Part shown: in pieces, positions 48,753 to 56,498 of the stretch | How positions within the stretch are numbered: the stretch's first letter is position 1 | How the letters are laid out: each line of letters starts with the position of its first letter | Origin: Asticcacaulis endophyticus | Lineage (GTDB): Bacteria; Pseudomonadota; Alphaproteobacteria; Caulobacterales; Caulobacteraceae | Reading direction: 5' to 3' | Assembly: GCF_014652575.1 (NCBI RefSeq) | Contig: NZ_BMZB01000001.1 | Location: 310,001-374,000 of the forward strand | Length of the DNA stretch: 64,000 nt | Position numbers and translations under genes: made by a program | The notes under the pieces: model-generated | The model's database searches: none | What the model saw: the letters and a program-made list of their open reading frames with translations, nothing else | Told to the model about the DNA's origin: nothing

Positions 48753-49655
48753 GTGGCCGAAGAAAAAACCATCAACCGCTCGTTTCTGGCTATGTTGGCC
48801 AGTAATCAGACTGGCGCCCTCAGATCGGCTGGCTACAGCTTGTCCGACCTCATATCGGCTGGCTACAGCGCGTCCGCCCTCATATCGGCTGGCTACAGCG
48901 CGTCCGCCCTCAGATCGGCTGGCTACAGCTTGTCCGACCTCATATCGGCTGGCTACAGCGCGTCCGCCCTCAGATCGGCTGGCTACAGCGCGTCCGCCCT
49001 CAGATCGGCTGGCTACAGCGCGTCCGCCCTCAGATCGGCTGGCTACAGCTTGTCCGACCTCATATCGGCTGGCTACAGCGCGTCCGCCCTCAGATCGGCT
49101 GGCTACAGCTTGTCCGCCCTCAGATCGGCTGGCTACAGCGCGTCCGACCTCATATCGGCTGGCTACAGCTTGTCCGCCCTCAGATCGGCTGGCTACAGCG
49201 CGTCCGACCTCATATCGGCTGGCTACAGCTTGTCCGACCTCATATCGGCTGGCTACAGCGCGTCCGCCCTCAGATCGGCTGGCTACAGCTTGTCCGACCT
49301 TGACGCGCTAGAGGCTGAAATTCCTCTGGTAGAAAAGCCATACACGCAGCTTTGGAATGACATCCAGGCTAAAAAGCGAGCTTTCGATCAGGGCACATTC
49401 GGCCCATTTGAACGCGCACCTGAAAAGAACATTTGCGGCTCGCCTATGTGCACAGCCGGTCACCTCGTTCACATGGGTGGCGAGGCCGGATACGCGCTCA
49501 AGGCCAAATATGGTTGGGCCAAGGCTGGCGCACTGATCCACTTTAAAGCGCATCCCGATTGGCCGTGCCAGAACTTCGGTACGATCCCCGATGCGTGGGC
49601 CTTGGCTTACATAGAAGAGATGGCCGAGCGTGAAGCATCTGAGGTCCCCGCATGA
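48753..49655 (+). CDS. Decapeptide-repeat protein
   Basis: This 300-residue protein starts at GTG 48753 directly behind the previous stop. Residues about 22-182 are 16 copies of a ten-residue unit of form SAGYS(A/L)S(A/D)L(R/I). The rest (about 185-300) is a unique domain with CGSPMCTAGHLVHMGGEAGY and HPDWPCQNFGTIPDAWALAY. The repeat would form a solenoid-like rod. The unique domain has a conserved-looking Cys/His set. Function unknown; its place is early after infection. Confidence 0.8.
   Translation: MAEEKTINRSFLAMLASNQTGALRSAGYSLSDLISAGYSASALISAGYSASALRSAGYSLSDLISAGYSASALRSAGYSASALRSAGYSASALRSAGYSLSDLISAGYSASALRSAGYSLSALRSAGYSASDLISAGYSLSALRSAGYSASDLISAGYSLSDLISAGYSASALRSAGYSLSDLDALEAEIPLVEKPYTQLWNDIQAKKRAFDQGTFGPFERAPEKNICGSPMCTAGHLVHMGGEAGYALKAKYGWAKAGALIHFKAHPDWPCQNFGTIPDAWALAYIEEMAEREASEVPA
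48816..49300 (+). repeat. 30-bp tandem repeat array within the decapeptide-repeat gene
   Basis: Sixteen units of 30 bp share the constant core TCGGCTGGCTACAGC. They vary at only four base positions (GCG or TTG, GCC or GAC, AGA or ATA). All variable positions change the amino acid. The array length is a multiple of three, so copy changes keep the frame. Confidence 0.95.
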
Positions 49656-49822
49656 ACCGCGCCGACATAGACGCCATCACCTGCCGCATATCCACAATCG
49701 AGGTTTCGCCCGCATCGTTCTGGTGCGTGGTCGAGGCGCTTGGGGTTAGCGGTGTTTTAAAAACGTTTGCCTGCGCTGCGGTTGTCGCGGTCGGGATCGT
49801 GGCCGCACTGGGAGGGTTTTGA
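49652..49822 (+). CDS. Small membrane protein
   Basis: A 56-codon gene overlaps the repeat-protein stop by ATGA and ends with a hydrophobic helix (FACAAVVAVGIVAALGGF). The N-terminal half is soluble. No family known. Coupling and codon pattern support it. Confidence 0.65.
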   Translation: MNRADIDAITCRISTIEVSPASFWCVVEALGVSGVLKTFACAAVVAVGIVAALGGF

Positions 49823-49824
49823 TT

Positions 49825-50118
49825 ATGGTTCAACTCAAAGTCGGGCGCTACTACCGCTTCCGTGACGAAGCGCAGATTGAGCCGCGTCGTCACGTTCGCG
49901 TCCTTTATGTCGGGCGGAACTGGGCGTCATGGGTTGGATGCGAAGGGCCTAAAAATATAGCCGTGACCGCGGTTTTTTATGGTGACCTTTGCGCGCAGGT
50001 TTTGGATCACTGCGCCGATACTGGGGCGTATCGCGGCATAGGCCATTCAGGAATGGATCTGGTCGAGGATATCACCAAGCCTGTGAAAGATCTCATTAAA
50101 CGTGAGGCCGCCGCATGA
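49825..50118 (+). CDS. Hypothetical early phage protein
   Basis: This 97-residue protein starts at ATG 49825 with GGAGGG about 9 nt upstream. The N-terminal VQLKVGRYYRFRDEAQIEPR and later VRVLYVGRNWASWVGCEG suggest a small beta-barrel, as in SH3-like folds. Function unknown. Overlaps the next gene by ATGA. Confidence 0.62.
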   Translation: MVQLKVGRYYRFRDEAQIEPRRHVRVLYVGRNWASWVGCEGPKNIAVTAVFYGDLCAQVLDHCADTGAYRGIGHSGMDLVEDITKPVKDLIKREAAA

Positions 50119-50354
50119 CCGCGCTCGTGATCCCCTTCCCCGAAGCGCGCACCATCGCATACCGCTTTGACGGCGGATGGATCGTGTCAAGCGGCGGCGA
50201 ACGGTTGAACCTCGTCAGGGCCAATATCCGGCTGCAGTCGATTGATCGCATCATCGGACGGCTTGAACGCGCGGGAAACGTGGCCGGTGTGGCCGAACAG
50301 CAAACCGAGCGCGCCGATCTGGTGCGCGCGATTGAGAAGATGGGGGTTGAGTGA
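50115..50354 (+). CDS. Hypothetical early phage protein
   Basis: This 79-residue protein has a beta hairpin (AYRFDGGWIVSSGGERLNLV) followed by a helix (ERAGNVAGVAEQQTERADLV). It overlaps both neighbours (ATGA before, TGATG after). It precedes the exonuclease gene and may be its helper; no family recognised. Confidence 0.6.
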   Translation: MTALVIPFPEARTIAYRFDGGWIVSSGGERLNLVRANIRLQSIDRIIGRLERAGNVAGVAEQQTERADLVRAIEKMGVE

Positions 50355-51034
50355 TGGCTATCACTTATCACCGCGACTTGATCCAAGGCACGGACGAATG
50401 GAAAGACGCTCGTTGCGGACTGCTCACGGCTTCGGAAATGAAGCTAATTCTGACGCCGACTTTGAAGCTGGCGTCGAACGATAAAGAGCGCAACCACCTG
50501 TGGGAATTGGCCGCGCAACGCATCAGCCGGTTCGTTGAGGTGGCTTATATCGGTGATAACGCTCTGCGCGGCTGGGAAGACGAAATTGAGGCACGCAACC
50601 TCTATTCCAAACATTACGCGCCAGTCGAGGAAGTCGGCTTCATCACTAATGACAAGTGGGGCTTTACGCTTGGTTATTCGCCTGACGGTCTTGTGGGTGA
50701 TGACGGCCTTATCGAAAGCAAGAGCCGCCGTCAGAAGTTCCAGATCGAAACCATCGCCACTCAAGAGGTTCCGGCAGAGCACGTCTTGCAGCTACAGGCC
50801 GGACTTCTCGTCAGTGAACGGCAATGGATCGACTTCATTAGTTACAGCGGCGGTCTGCCGATGTGCGTGATGCGTGTCTACCCATCGGACGAAATCCAGA
50901 CAGCGATAATCGAAGCCTCAGAGAAGTTTGAGGAGCGGATCGCCGTTCGGATCGCTGAATACCATCAATCAATCGCGGATATGCAGGTCGTTATTCAGAC
51001 TGAGCGCCGCGTAGAGCAGGAAATGTATATCTAA
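50354..51034 (+). CDS. YqaJ-type viral recombinase exonuclease
   Basis: This 226-residue protein has the fold pattern of lambda exonuclease: GTDEWKDARCGLLTASEMKL at the start, FTLGYSPDGLVGDDGLIESK (catalytic Asp, Glu and Lys), then HVLQLQAGLLVS. It degrades one strand of broken ends to make single strands for annealing. The gene after it is a good candidate for the annealing or binding partner. ATG 50354 overlaps the previous stop. Confidence 0.88.
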   Translation: MAITYHRDLIQGTDEWKDARCGLLTASEMKLILTPTLKLASNDKERNHLWELAAQRISRFVEVAYIGDNALRGWEDEIEARNLYSKHYAPVEEVGFITNDKWGFTLGYSPDGLVGDDGLIESKSRRQKFQIETIATQEVPAEHVLQLQAGLLVSERQWIDFISYSGGLPMCVMRVYPSDEIQTAIIEASEKFEERIAVRIAEYHQSIADMQVVIQTERRVEQEMYI

Positions 51035-51035
51035 A

Positions 51036-51713
51036 ATGAACGATATGACGGCGGTGATCACGCCAAAATCAGATCAGTGGAATGCCGATGACTTCTTGTC
51101 CGGCCCACGCACGTTCACGATCCGTGGCGTCAAAATCAATGGGGGTCAGGAGCAGCCGGTCAACATCAGCCTTGAGGGCACGGATAAATTCTATCGCCCA
51201 TGCAAGTCTATGTCACGCGTTCTGGTTTCGGCTTGGGGCGCAGATGCCACGGCTTACGTCGGGCGCTCCCTGACGCTCTATACCGATCCGAAAGTCAAGT
51301 GGGGCGGGATGGAGGTTGGGGGCATCCGCATCAGCCACATGTCTCATATTGACGGTAAACTGCAACTGGCACTCACCGCGACTAAAGGCCAGCGCAAGCC
51401 ACATACCGTCACGCCGCTTGTGGCCAATGGCAATCAGACCGCGCAGGTGCAATCTACCGCTAAACCAAAGAAAACCCCCGCAGACTGGCGCACTGAAATC
51501 GACGCGCTTTCCGACATGGCCGCAATCGCTGTTTGGCTCAATGATTTCGCAGGCATGAAAACCCACGACAGTCAGGCGGCTCGCGATGTCTACGCATATG
51601 CCGAGACACGCGCTCAACAGATGGTGGGCACGACATCGGATGACAGCTTCGACATGGACACCGCCACCGACGACGACTTCCCCGGCGACCGGGCCACACA
51701 AGGAGCGCGGTGA
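51036..51713 (+). CDS. Exonuclease-linked phage protein, probably single-strand binding or annealing
   Basis: This 225-residue protein has a conserved-looking core SMSRVLVSAWGADATAYVGR, then SLTLYTDPKVKWGGMEVGGI and RISHMSHI that I associate with proteins next to YqaJ exonucleases in many phages; function there is unproven. An acidic tail (SFDMDTATDDDFPGD) at the end is like those of single-strand DNA binding proteins. It starts 1 nt after the exonuclease stop. Confidence 0.6.
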   Translation: MNDMTAVITPKSDQWNADDFLSGPRTFTIRGVKINGGQEQPVNISLEGTDKFYRPCKSMSRVLVSAWGADATAYVGRSLTLYTDPKVKWGGMEVGGIRISHMSHIDGKLQLALTATKGQRKPHTVTPLVANGNQTAQVQSTAKPKKTPADWRTEIDALSDMAAIAVWLNDFAGMKTHDSQAARDVYAYAETRAQQMVGTTSDDSFDMDTATDDDFPGDRATQGAR

Positions 51714-52870
51714 TGGACGATCTTTTGAACCTTGAAACTCTGCCGCCTGAAACGGAAACCGGCACGGCGGTCGCGCTTTTGGAGGCGACAACGCTCATAG
51801 CCTTCACCGATAAGGCCAAGCACGAAAAGCTTTATGCCGATGTCGAGCAGGAGATCGCCGATTTCGTTCCGGATGTGACCACTGACAAGGGCCGTAAAGC
51901 CGTGGCATCGCTGGCATTCAAGGTCACGAAGCTCAAGGCCGGTATTGATAAGGCTGGCCTGAAACTGACCGAAGAGGCGCGCTCTCAGATTGACCTCGTG
52001 AACGCCAGCCGCCGCGACATCAAAGCCCGCCTTGAGGCTCTGGCTGATCAGGCCCGCGAACCCCTGACCAAGTGGGAAGAGGCCGAGGAAAAGCGCATTG
52101 ACTACGCCAAGCGCATGATCGTTCACATCGAAAATGTTGGCAAAGGTCTGATCGGCGGCGAACCTCAAGCCTTTGGAATCCTGTTCCATGAACTGGACGA
52201 AAAGATCAACATATCTGATCTTGCCGAATTTGAACCGGCGGCGCGCAAGGCTATGGAAACCGCCCGCGAATTGCTGACCGTTTCGTATGAGGCTCACAAG
52301 AGGGCTGCGGCTGACCGCGCAGAACTTGAACGGTTTCGGGCGGCCGAAGCCGAGAGGCTGGCTCAGGAAGAAGCCCGTGCCGAAGCCAAACGGATCGCAG
52401 CCGAACGGGTAGCAGAGGCTCAGCGATTGGCCGATGAAGCCAAAGAGCGTGAAGTCGCCGCCGAACGCGCAAAGGTGGCTGAGGCAGAACGCCTCGCACA
52501 AGCCGCCGAACAGGCCCGTTTGGCCGCCATCGCGGAACAACAGGCAAAAGCTAAGGCTGAGCAGGATCAGCGTGACCGTGAACACGCTCAGGCTTTGGCC
52601 GACGCTAAACGCCGTGCTGATGAGGCCGAAGCCGCGCGCATGGCAGAAGCTAAACGCATCGAAGACGAGCGTCTGGCGAAGGAAAAGGCCGACAGATTGG
52701 CCCGTGAAGCCGACGAAAAGCGCCAGCGCGACCAAAAGCACCGCAGCCAGATCATGAGTGCCGCAAAAGAGGCCCTGATGCAGCACGCCGACATTCCAGA
52801 AGACATCGCCAAACGTGTCGTCCTGGCGATCACCGGCGGCAATGTCCCGGCTGTTTCAATCCAGTTTTAA
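51713..52870 (+). CDS. Long coiled-coil phage protein
   Basis: This 385-residue protein has residues about 25-185 that are a helical globular part (LAFKVTKLKAGIDKAGLKLT), residues about 195-345 a continuous Ala/Glu/Arg-rich coiled coil, and the end a small helical domain (ADIPEDIAKRVVLAITGGNV). AAGGAG lies before ATG 51713, which overlaps the previous stop (TGATG). It is found near recombination genes in related phages; the function is unknown to me. Confidence 0.72.
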   Translation: MDDLLNLETLPPETETGTAVALLEATTLIAFTDKAKHEKLYADVEQEIADFVPDVTTDKGRKAVASLAFKVTKLKAGIDKAGLKLTEEARSQIDLVNASRRDIKARLEALADQAREPLTKWEEAEEKRIDYAKRMIVHIENVGKGLIGGEPQAFGILFHELDEKINISDLAEFEPAARKAMETARELLTVSYEAHKRAAADRAELERFRAAEAERLAQEEARAEAKRIAAERVAEAQRLADEAKEREVAAERAKVAEAERLAQAAEQARLAAIAEQQAKAKAEQDQRDREHAQALADAKRRADEAEAARMAEAKRIEDERLAKEKADRLAREADEKRQRDQKHRSQIMSAAKEALMQHADIPEDIAKRVVLAITGGNVPAVSIQF

Positions 52871-52935
52871 CCCCTCACCCACGTCGGACGGCGGGTTGCC
52901 CAATAAGCGCCCGCCGATGACGGAAAGGAATGATG

Positions 52936-53328
52936 ATGACTGAGTACACACACAAACGGGCGATCAAGTGGCTGTTGAGTGACGATGTCGGCACGTCCAG
53001 TAAGGCTTTGTTGTCTGCCGGACTGGGTCTTGACCAGACATACTATTCATACCCGTCAGACGGTGGCGACTTTGGGCGGTGCGTTCGGCTTCTTATAAAT
53101 GTTCCAGAAGTTAAGAGCGGCTTCTCCATTCTTGCCGAAAAAAGCCCGTACTGGAAAGCGCTGATTGAGCGTTGGGACGATATCGAAGTGGCTTACATTA
53201 AAGCACTAGAAACCCGCGATGGTGCCGAACTCTACAAGCTTATGCGCTCCATACTCAAGCCGATTGAGGATGCCGACCGCAACGTCACCCGCATTGGCGA
53301 AGGTGTCCGCATCAGGACATCAACCTAA
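52936..53328 (+). CDS. Hypothetical early phage protein
   Basis: This 130-residue protein carries KRAIKWLLSDDVGTSSKALL and FGRCVRLLINVPEVKSGFSI, resembling unassigned phage proteins. Three ATGs in a row (52930, 52933, 52936) follow GGA; the third has the best spacing. A GC-rich hairpin without T-tract (52897-52917) lies before it and may affect expression. Confidence 0.65.
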   Translation: MTEYTHKRAIKWLLSDDVGTSSKALLSAGLGLDQTYYSYPSDGGDFGRCVRLLINVPEVKSGFSILAEKSPYWKALIERWDDIEVAYIKALETRDGAELYKLMRSILKPIEDADRNVTRIGEGVRIRTST

Positions 53329-53421
53329 CCCCCTTTCGCCGTCGCATCACATCAACCCTTGGCCGCGCGCCATGCCTGTCCACAAACTCCGCGACGGCGC
53401 TTTTTATCAGAAAGAAGAACA

Positions 53422-53694
53422 ATGACTGACAACAACGCAATCACATCCGATGATGTCATCAACGCCGCTGCACAGGGTCGGCTTCGGACGATTATCGAGC
53501 GCATTGAACGCCTTGAGGAAGACAAGGCCGTCATCGCGGGAGACATCAAGGAGGTCTACGCGGAAACAAAGTCGGAAGGCTTTGACGTCAAGATCATCCG
53601 CAAGATCGTGTCCCTACGCCGGATCGACAAAGTGAAACGGCAAGAGATTGACGCGCTCCTGGATCTCTACATGCACGCCATCGGGGAAGCCTGA
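53422..53694 (+). CDS. GapR-family DNA-binding protein (DUF2312)
   Basis: This 90-residue protein has the core RTIIERIERLEEDKAVIAGD, then IKEVYAETKSEGFDVKIIRK, which is the GapR/DUF2312 signature. In Caulobacter GapR clamps overtwisted DNA and assists topoisomerases during replication. A phage copy could serve phage replication or compete with the host protein. The start ATG 53422 follows AAAGAAGAA. The start of the next gene overlaps its stop by one base. Confidence 0.9.
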   Translation: MTDNNAITSDDVINAAAQGRLRTIIERIERLEEDKAVIAGDIKEVYAETKSEGFDVKIIRKIVSLRRIDKVKRQEIDALLDLYMHAIGEA

Positions 53695-53966
53695 TGCGGA
53701 CCCACCCACAACACTCATTCCTTGACAGCGTGTCTGCGCAGGAGGCTACCGGCAACACTTTCGAGGCCCCTACGCGCCGGATCAGCGTCACCGAACAACG
53801 CGACATAGCGGTAGAGGCTTTGCGGGAGGCAAAAACACTGGTCGAAAGCATAGAGCAAACGACACTTAATGTTTGGTTTGTGACTGCCGACGATCCTGAA
53901 TCGGCGGTTTGCGGCACAAACGAGAAGATCGACGCCGCCCTTAAAGCCTGTGGGGTGAGCGAATGA
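53694..53966 (+). CDS. Hypothetical early phage protein
   Basis: This 90-residue protein contains ITVTEQRDIAV-like helical segments (EQRDIAVEALREAKTLVESI). No family known. It follows the GapR homologue with one base overlap and ends in an ATGA overlap with the tiny membrane protein. Confidence 0.58.
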   Translation: MRTHPQHSFLDSVSAQEATGNTFEAPTRRISVTEQRDIAVEALREAKTLVESIEQTTLNVWFVTADDPESAVCGTNEKIDAALKACGVSE

Positions 53967-54052
53967 CGCACAATGAAGCTTTTCGTTGCGGCATTTTCGT
54001 TGGTGCTGCCGCTGTCGCTTTCGGAATATTTTTAGGATTTTTATTGCCATGA
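53963..54052 (+). CDS. Tiny membrane protein (29 aa)
   Basis: A 29-codon gene overlaps both neighbours by ATGA. The product has a short soluble head (MTHNEAFRCG) and a single hydrophobic helix (IFVGAAAVAFGIFLGFLL). The double coupling makes it likely to be translated. The role is unknown. Confidence 0.6.
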   Translation: MTHNEAFRCGIFVGAAAVAFGIFLGFLLP

Positions 54053-54516
54053 CCCCCACCCCCCAAGAGGCGCGGGAGGCGACCGCGATAATTAGGGATG
54101 CATCAGTCCGCAAGATCGTCAGCGACTACATTGCGGCGCTTGAAAAAGCTGGCGCGTTTGAAAACCCGTCAGACACTAAAGACGATTTATCGGAAGCTAT
54201 TCGTGCGGCTCACCCAACACTCAATAAGGCAAATTGGCCTCACTGGACGAAGGCAATCGAACTGGTCAGCAATCGGCACAGTAAATACGCGCTGGTCGAT
54301 CTTACAAGCTACCTTCTGTCTGAGAATGCCTCACGTGAAGCCCTTCTCACCGAGGCTAAGGAGGTGTTGGGGCACGTCTTGCGATGCGATGCAGATGATA
54401 CAGGCTTGCGTGATTGTCACGATAATCACGGCAAAGCGTATCAATCCGCAGACATGGCTAATGTCTTGAAGGCCGCCGCCGCACTCGTGGCAAAGATAGA
54501 GGGGATGGTGACGTGA
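54049..54516 (+). CDS. Hypothetical early phage protein
   Basis: This 155-residue helical and charged protein (TPTPQEAREATAIIRDASVR) has a His/Cys/Asp-rich stretch RCDADDTGLRDCHDNHGKAY. The family is not recognised. Coupled on both sides. Confidence 0.6.
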   Translation: MTPTPQEAREATAIIRDASVRKIVSDYIAALEKAGAFENPSDTKDDLSEAIRAAHPTLNKANWPHWTKAIELVSNRHSKYALVDLTSYLLSENASREALLTEAKEVLGHVLRCDADDTGLRDCHDNHGKAYQSADMANVLKAAAALVAKIEGMVT

Positions 54517-54743
54517 GCGATTTAATCCCGCCCGACCAAATCCTGCTTCATGTTCCGCGCAGTCGATACGAATTAACAGAGCGCGGGGGGCAGCATGCCG
54601 GGACATCCCGAGAGCTATGCGCTGAGCACGTCCCTACCGGCGTCAAGGTAATCGTTCCGTCTGCTCGCGGTCAACACCGGGCGAGAAATGTGGCCATCGC
54701 CGCGTTGGAATTTATCCTGACGCACCCAGATTTTCATGGATAA
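54513..54743 (+). CDS. Mini release-factor-like protein with GGQ motif
   Basis: This 76-residue protein has GGQH at residues 25-28, HVPTG at 39-43, and RGQH at 52-55. These follow the order and spacing of the release-factor GGQ domain (GGQxxN...HxPTG-N9-RSQH). The GGQ domain hydrolyses peptidyl-tRNA in the ribosome. The stop-codon-reading domains are missing, as in ArfB/YaeJ rescue factors. A strong site AGAGGGG lies 8 nt before GTG 54513. The Asn two residues after GGQ in classic factors is Gly here (GGQHAGT), so activity is uncertain. Confidence 0.7.
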   Translation: MSDLIPPDQILLHVPRSRYELTERGGQHAGTSRELCAEHVPTGVKVIVPSARGQHRARNVAIAALEFILTHPDFHG

Positions 54744-54762
54744 CCCACACCGGAGACAAGAC

Positions 54763-55191
54763 ATGACCAACCCTAAAGAGTGGAAGATCGTCCCTTGCCA
54801 GCCAACGCCGGAAATGATCGACGCTGCCGTATTGTGCAAGACGAAGCCAAAAGCGGCCAACACGCTTGATCGCATGAATGAAACGGTCGGTATTCTGTAC
54901 GCATCGGCACTCAACGCCGCCCCGCCGTCTCCGTTCGTGATGGTGGCGAGGGAGGATTTGTGTGCCGTGCTACGCTGCGTTGAATCTCCAAGCGGCCATA
55001 CCGCAGCATCAATTAACCGCCTCACCCAAGAAGAGGTGGCGAAGGCGGCATATGACGCAAACCCTTGCATGGAAAGAAACGCGCCGGTGCCTTGGACGCG
55101 TATCCTTAACGCCGGTTACACGCATCACTCAAGCAGGGCCTATCGAATTGCCGACGCCGTGCTTGAACTGCTTAACAAAGGGAGGGGGTGA
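54763..55191 (+). CDS. Hypothetical early phage protein
   Basis: This 142-residue protein has a start pattern EWKIVPCQPTPEMIDAAVLC seen in accessory phage proteins and a helical middle (LDRMNETVGILYASALNAAP). GGAGA lies 8 nt before ATG 54763. The overlap with the next gene is one base (TGATG). Function unknown. Confidence 0.62.
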   Translation: MTNPKEWKIVPCQPTPEMIDAAVLCKTKPKAANTLDRMNETVGILYASALNAAPPSPFVMVAREDLCAVLRCVESPSGHTAASINRLTQEEVAKAAYDANPCMERNAPVPWTRILNAGYTHHSSRAYRIADAVLELLNKGRG

Positions 55192-55373
55192 TGGAAATCA
55201 TAAGCCGAGGACAACATCCAGAAAAGACCGTGCATAAGGTTACGTGCCAAAACTGCAAGACCATTTTTGAGTTTGAACAGCATGAAGCCAATCACGCTTT
55301 TGATAAACGGGATGGCAATTATTACGAAATTGATTGTCCCGTATGTAGCAAGAAAGTGACGAAATCCACATGA
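55191..55373 (+). CDS. Small zinc-ribbon protein
   Basis: This 60-residue protein has CQNC and CPVC pairs about 28 residues apart around a short beta region (FEFEQHEANHAFDKRDGNYY). Likely binds zinc. The function is unknown. Overlaps the next gene by ATGA. Confidence 0.65.
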   Translation: MEIISRGQHPEKTVHKVTCQNCKTIFEFEQHEANHAFDKRDGNYYEIDCPVCSKKVTKST

Positions 55374-56308
55374 CCACTAACACACCCGCCTTAGAGGCGT
55401 TAATACGTGCGGTTAGGTATGCCGACAAGATGATTAAAGCAGGCGAACCCGCGAAGGTTAAAGATTTCATCACTGAGAACGAACTGAGGGAAATCGCCGC
55501 CCTTCCCGCAAGCGACGAACCTCAGCCAAATGATACAGATGAACTTGACCTATATGATGACAAGGTGCAGCAAGCTATATCATGGACGCTTGATCAAGTT
55601 GGCGCGGCTCTTGGTGCCGAAAATTGGGACGGTGGCGACGGGTTAGAGAGCGTCGAAGGTGATGTTTACGTTGAAATCGCAAACATTTTAAAAGCGGCTG
55701 GGCTAGTCGACGCAGAGGGCGAACCTATTACCGCAGCAACCTATCGCATTCCGGTAAGCAGTGAGGCGGTCGAATACCCAGTTCAAGATGCTTTGGAAGG
55801 TCTTGAAATCAACTGCCCTATGTATGTCGAGAAATACGAGCATATAAAGTGTATCGCTGATTTTATTGAACGACACACCTCTTCTCAACCCGCACCGGAT
55901 GAAAAGCCGGTTGATCTGGAGTGGCGAACAAACGAAAGAACATCTGACAAGAATGTTAAACGCTCTCTATTCCTTTCTGGTTGGGAGATTGGGCGGGCCG
56001 TTCCAACGTGGACTGACCAAGACCCCACTGGGGGAGGATGGTCTTACGCAACCCTAAATCGCGCGGCTGTCAGTCATGAATTCAGGACGGAACTTGAAGC
56101 AAAGGCGGCCCTTGAAAAAGCCGCCCGTGAATGGCTTGCGCCGATCACCCACCCACAGCCACAAAGCGACGTGGATATCGACGCGCTCATGAGAAAGTGC
56201 ATAAAAGCTTACGCAGCAAAACACGGCTTAGACCCTGAATTTGACGGACCGTTTTGCGAAATGTTGGTCAAAGAAGCCCTTAGAACCGCAGGGGGTGAGC
56301 ATGAGTAA
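55370..56308 (+). CDS. Hypothetical acidic phage protein
   Basis: This 312-residue protein has an N-terminal helical part (LEALIRAVRYADKMIKAGEP), an acidic middle (DEPQPNDTDELDLYDDK), and a C-terminal helical unit with DALMRKCIKAYAAKHGLDPE. It looks like a mosaic of short modules. Not assignable by eye. The last codons overlap the next start by 8 nt. Confidence 0.58.
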   Translation: MTTNTPALEALIRAVRYADKMIKAGEPAKVKDFITENELREIAALPASDEPQPNDTDELDLYDDKVQQAISWTLDQVGAALGAENWDGGDGLESVEGDVYVEIANILKAAGLVDAEGEPITAATYRIPVSSEAVEYPVQDALEGLEINCPMYVEKYEHIKCIADFIERHTSSQPAPDEKPVDLEWRTNERTSDKNVKRSLFLSGWEIGRAVPTWTDQDPTGGGWSYATLNRAAVSHEFRTELEAKAALEKAAREWLAPITHPQPQSDVDIDALMRKCIKAYAAKHGLDPEFDGPFCEMLVKEALRTAGGEHE

Positions 56309-56498
56309 GGTTATGATCCATGAGTGGCGCTGTGATGCTGGTTGCGGCGCTAAACATCAATCCGAAGAACATTGGACGCCCGAAGGGTGGCTTGCATTCA
56401 GGCTTGGTGAGTTCGGCAAGAAAGGCACTGAGCATTTCTTTTGCCCTGAATGCCGCCATAAGGTTGAGGGCTTGATCGCAGGGGGTGAGCATGGGTGA
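56301..56498 (+). CDS. Small Cys-rich protein
   Basis: This 65-residue protein has cysteines near RCDAGCG and CPECRHK, suggesting one zinc site. GGGGGTGAG precedes the ATG. The 5' signal is repeated almost exactly before the next gene. Confidence 0.6.
   Translation: MSKVMIHEWRCDAGCGAKHQSEEHWTPEGWLAFRLGEFGKKGTEHFFCPECRHKVEGLIAGGEHG

Noticed and set aside
48816-49300. CRISPR-like regular 30-bp repeats
   Set aside because: The repeats are head-to-tail without unique spacers and keep one open frame encoding a decapeptide; no cas gene is near.
48816-49300. Diversity-generating retroelement target
   Set aside because: Variation is not limited to adenines and no reverse transcriptase or template repeat is visible.
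48730-49311. Open frame of 193 codons across the same repeats in another frame
   Set aside because: It is a by-product of the 30-bp periodicity; the chosen frame continues into a unique, natural-looking domain and fits the operon overlaps.
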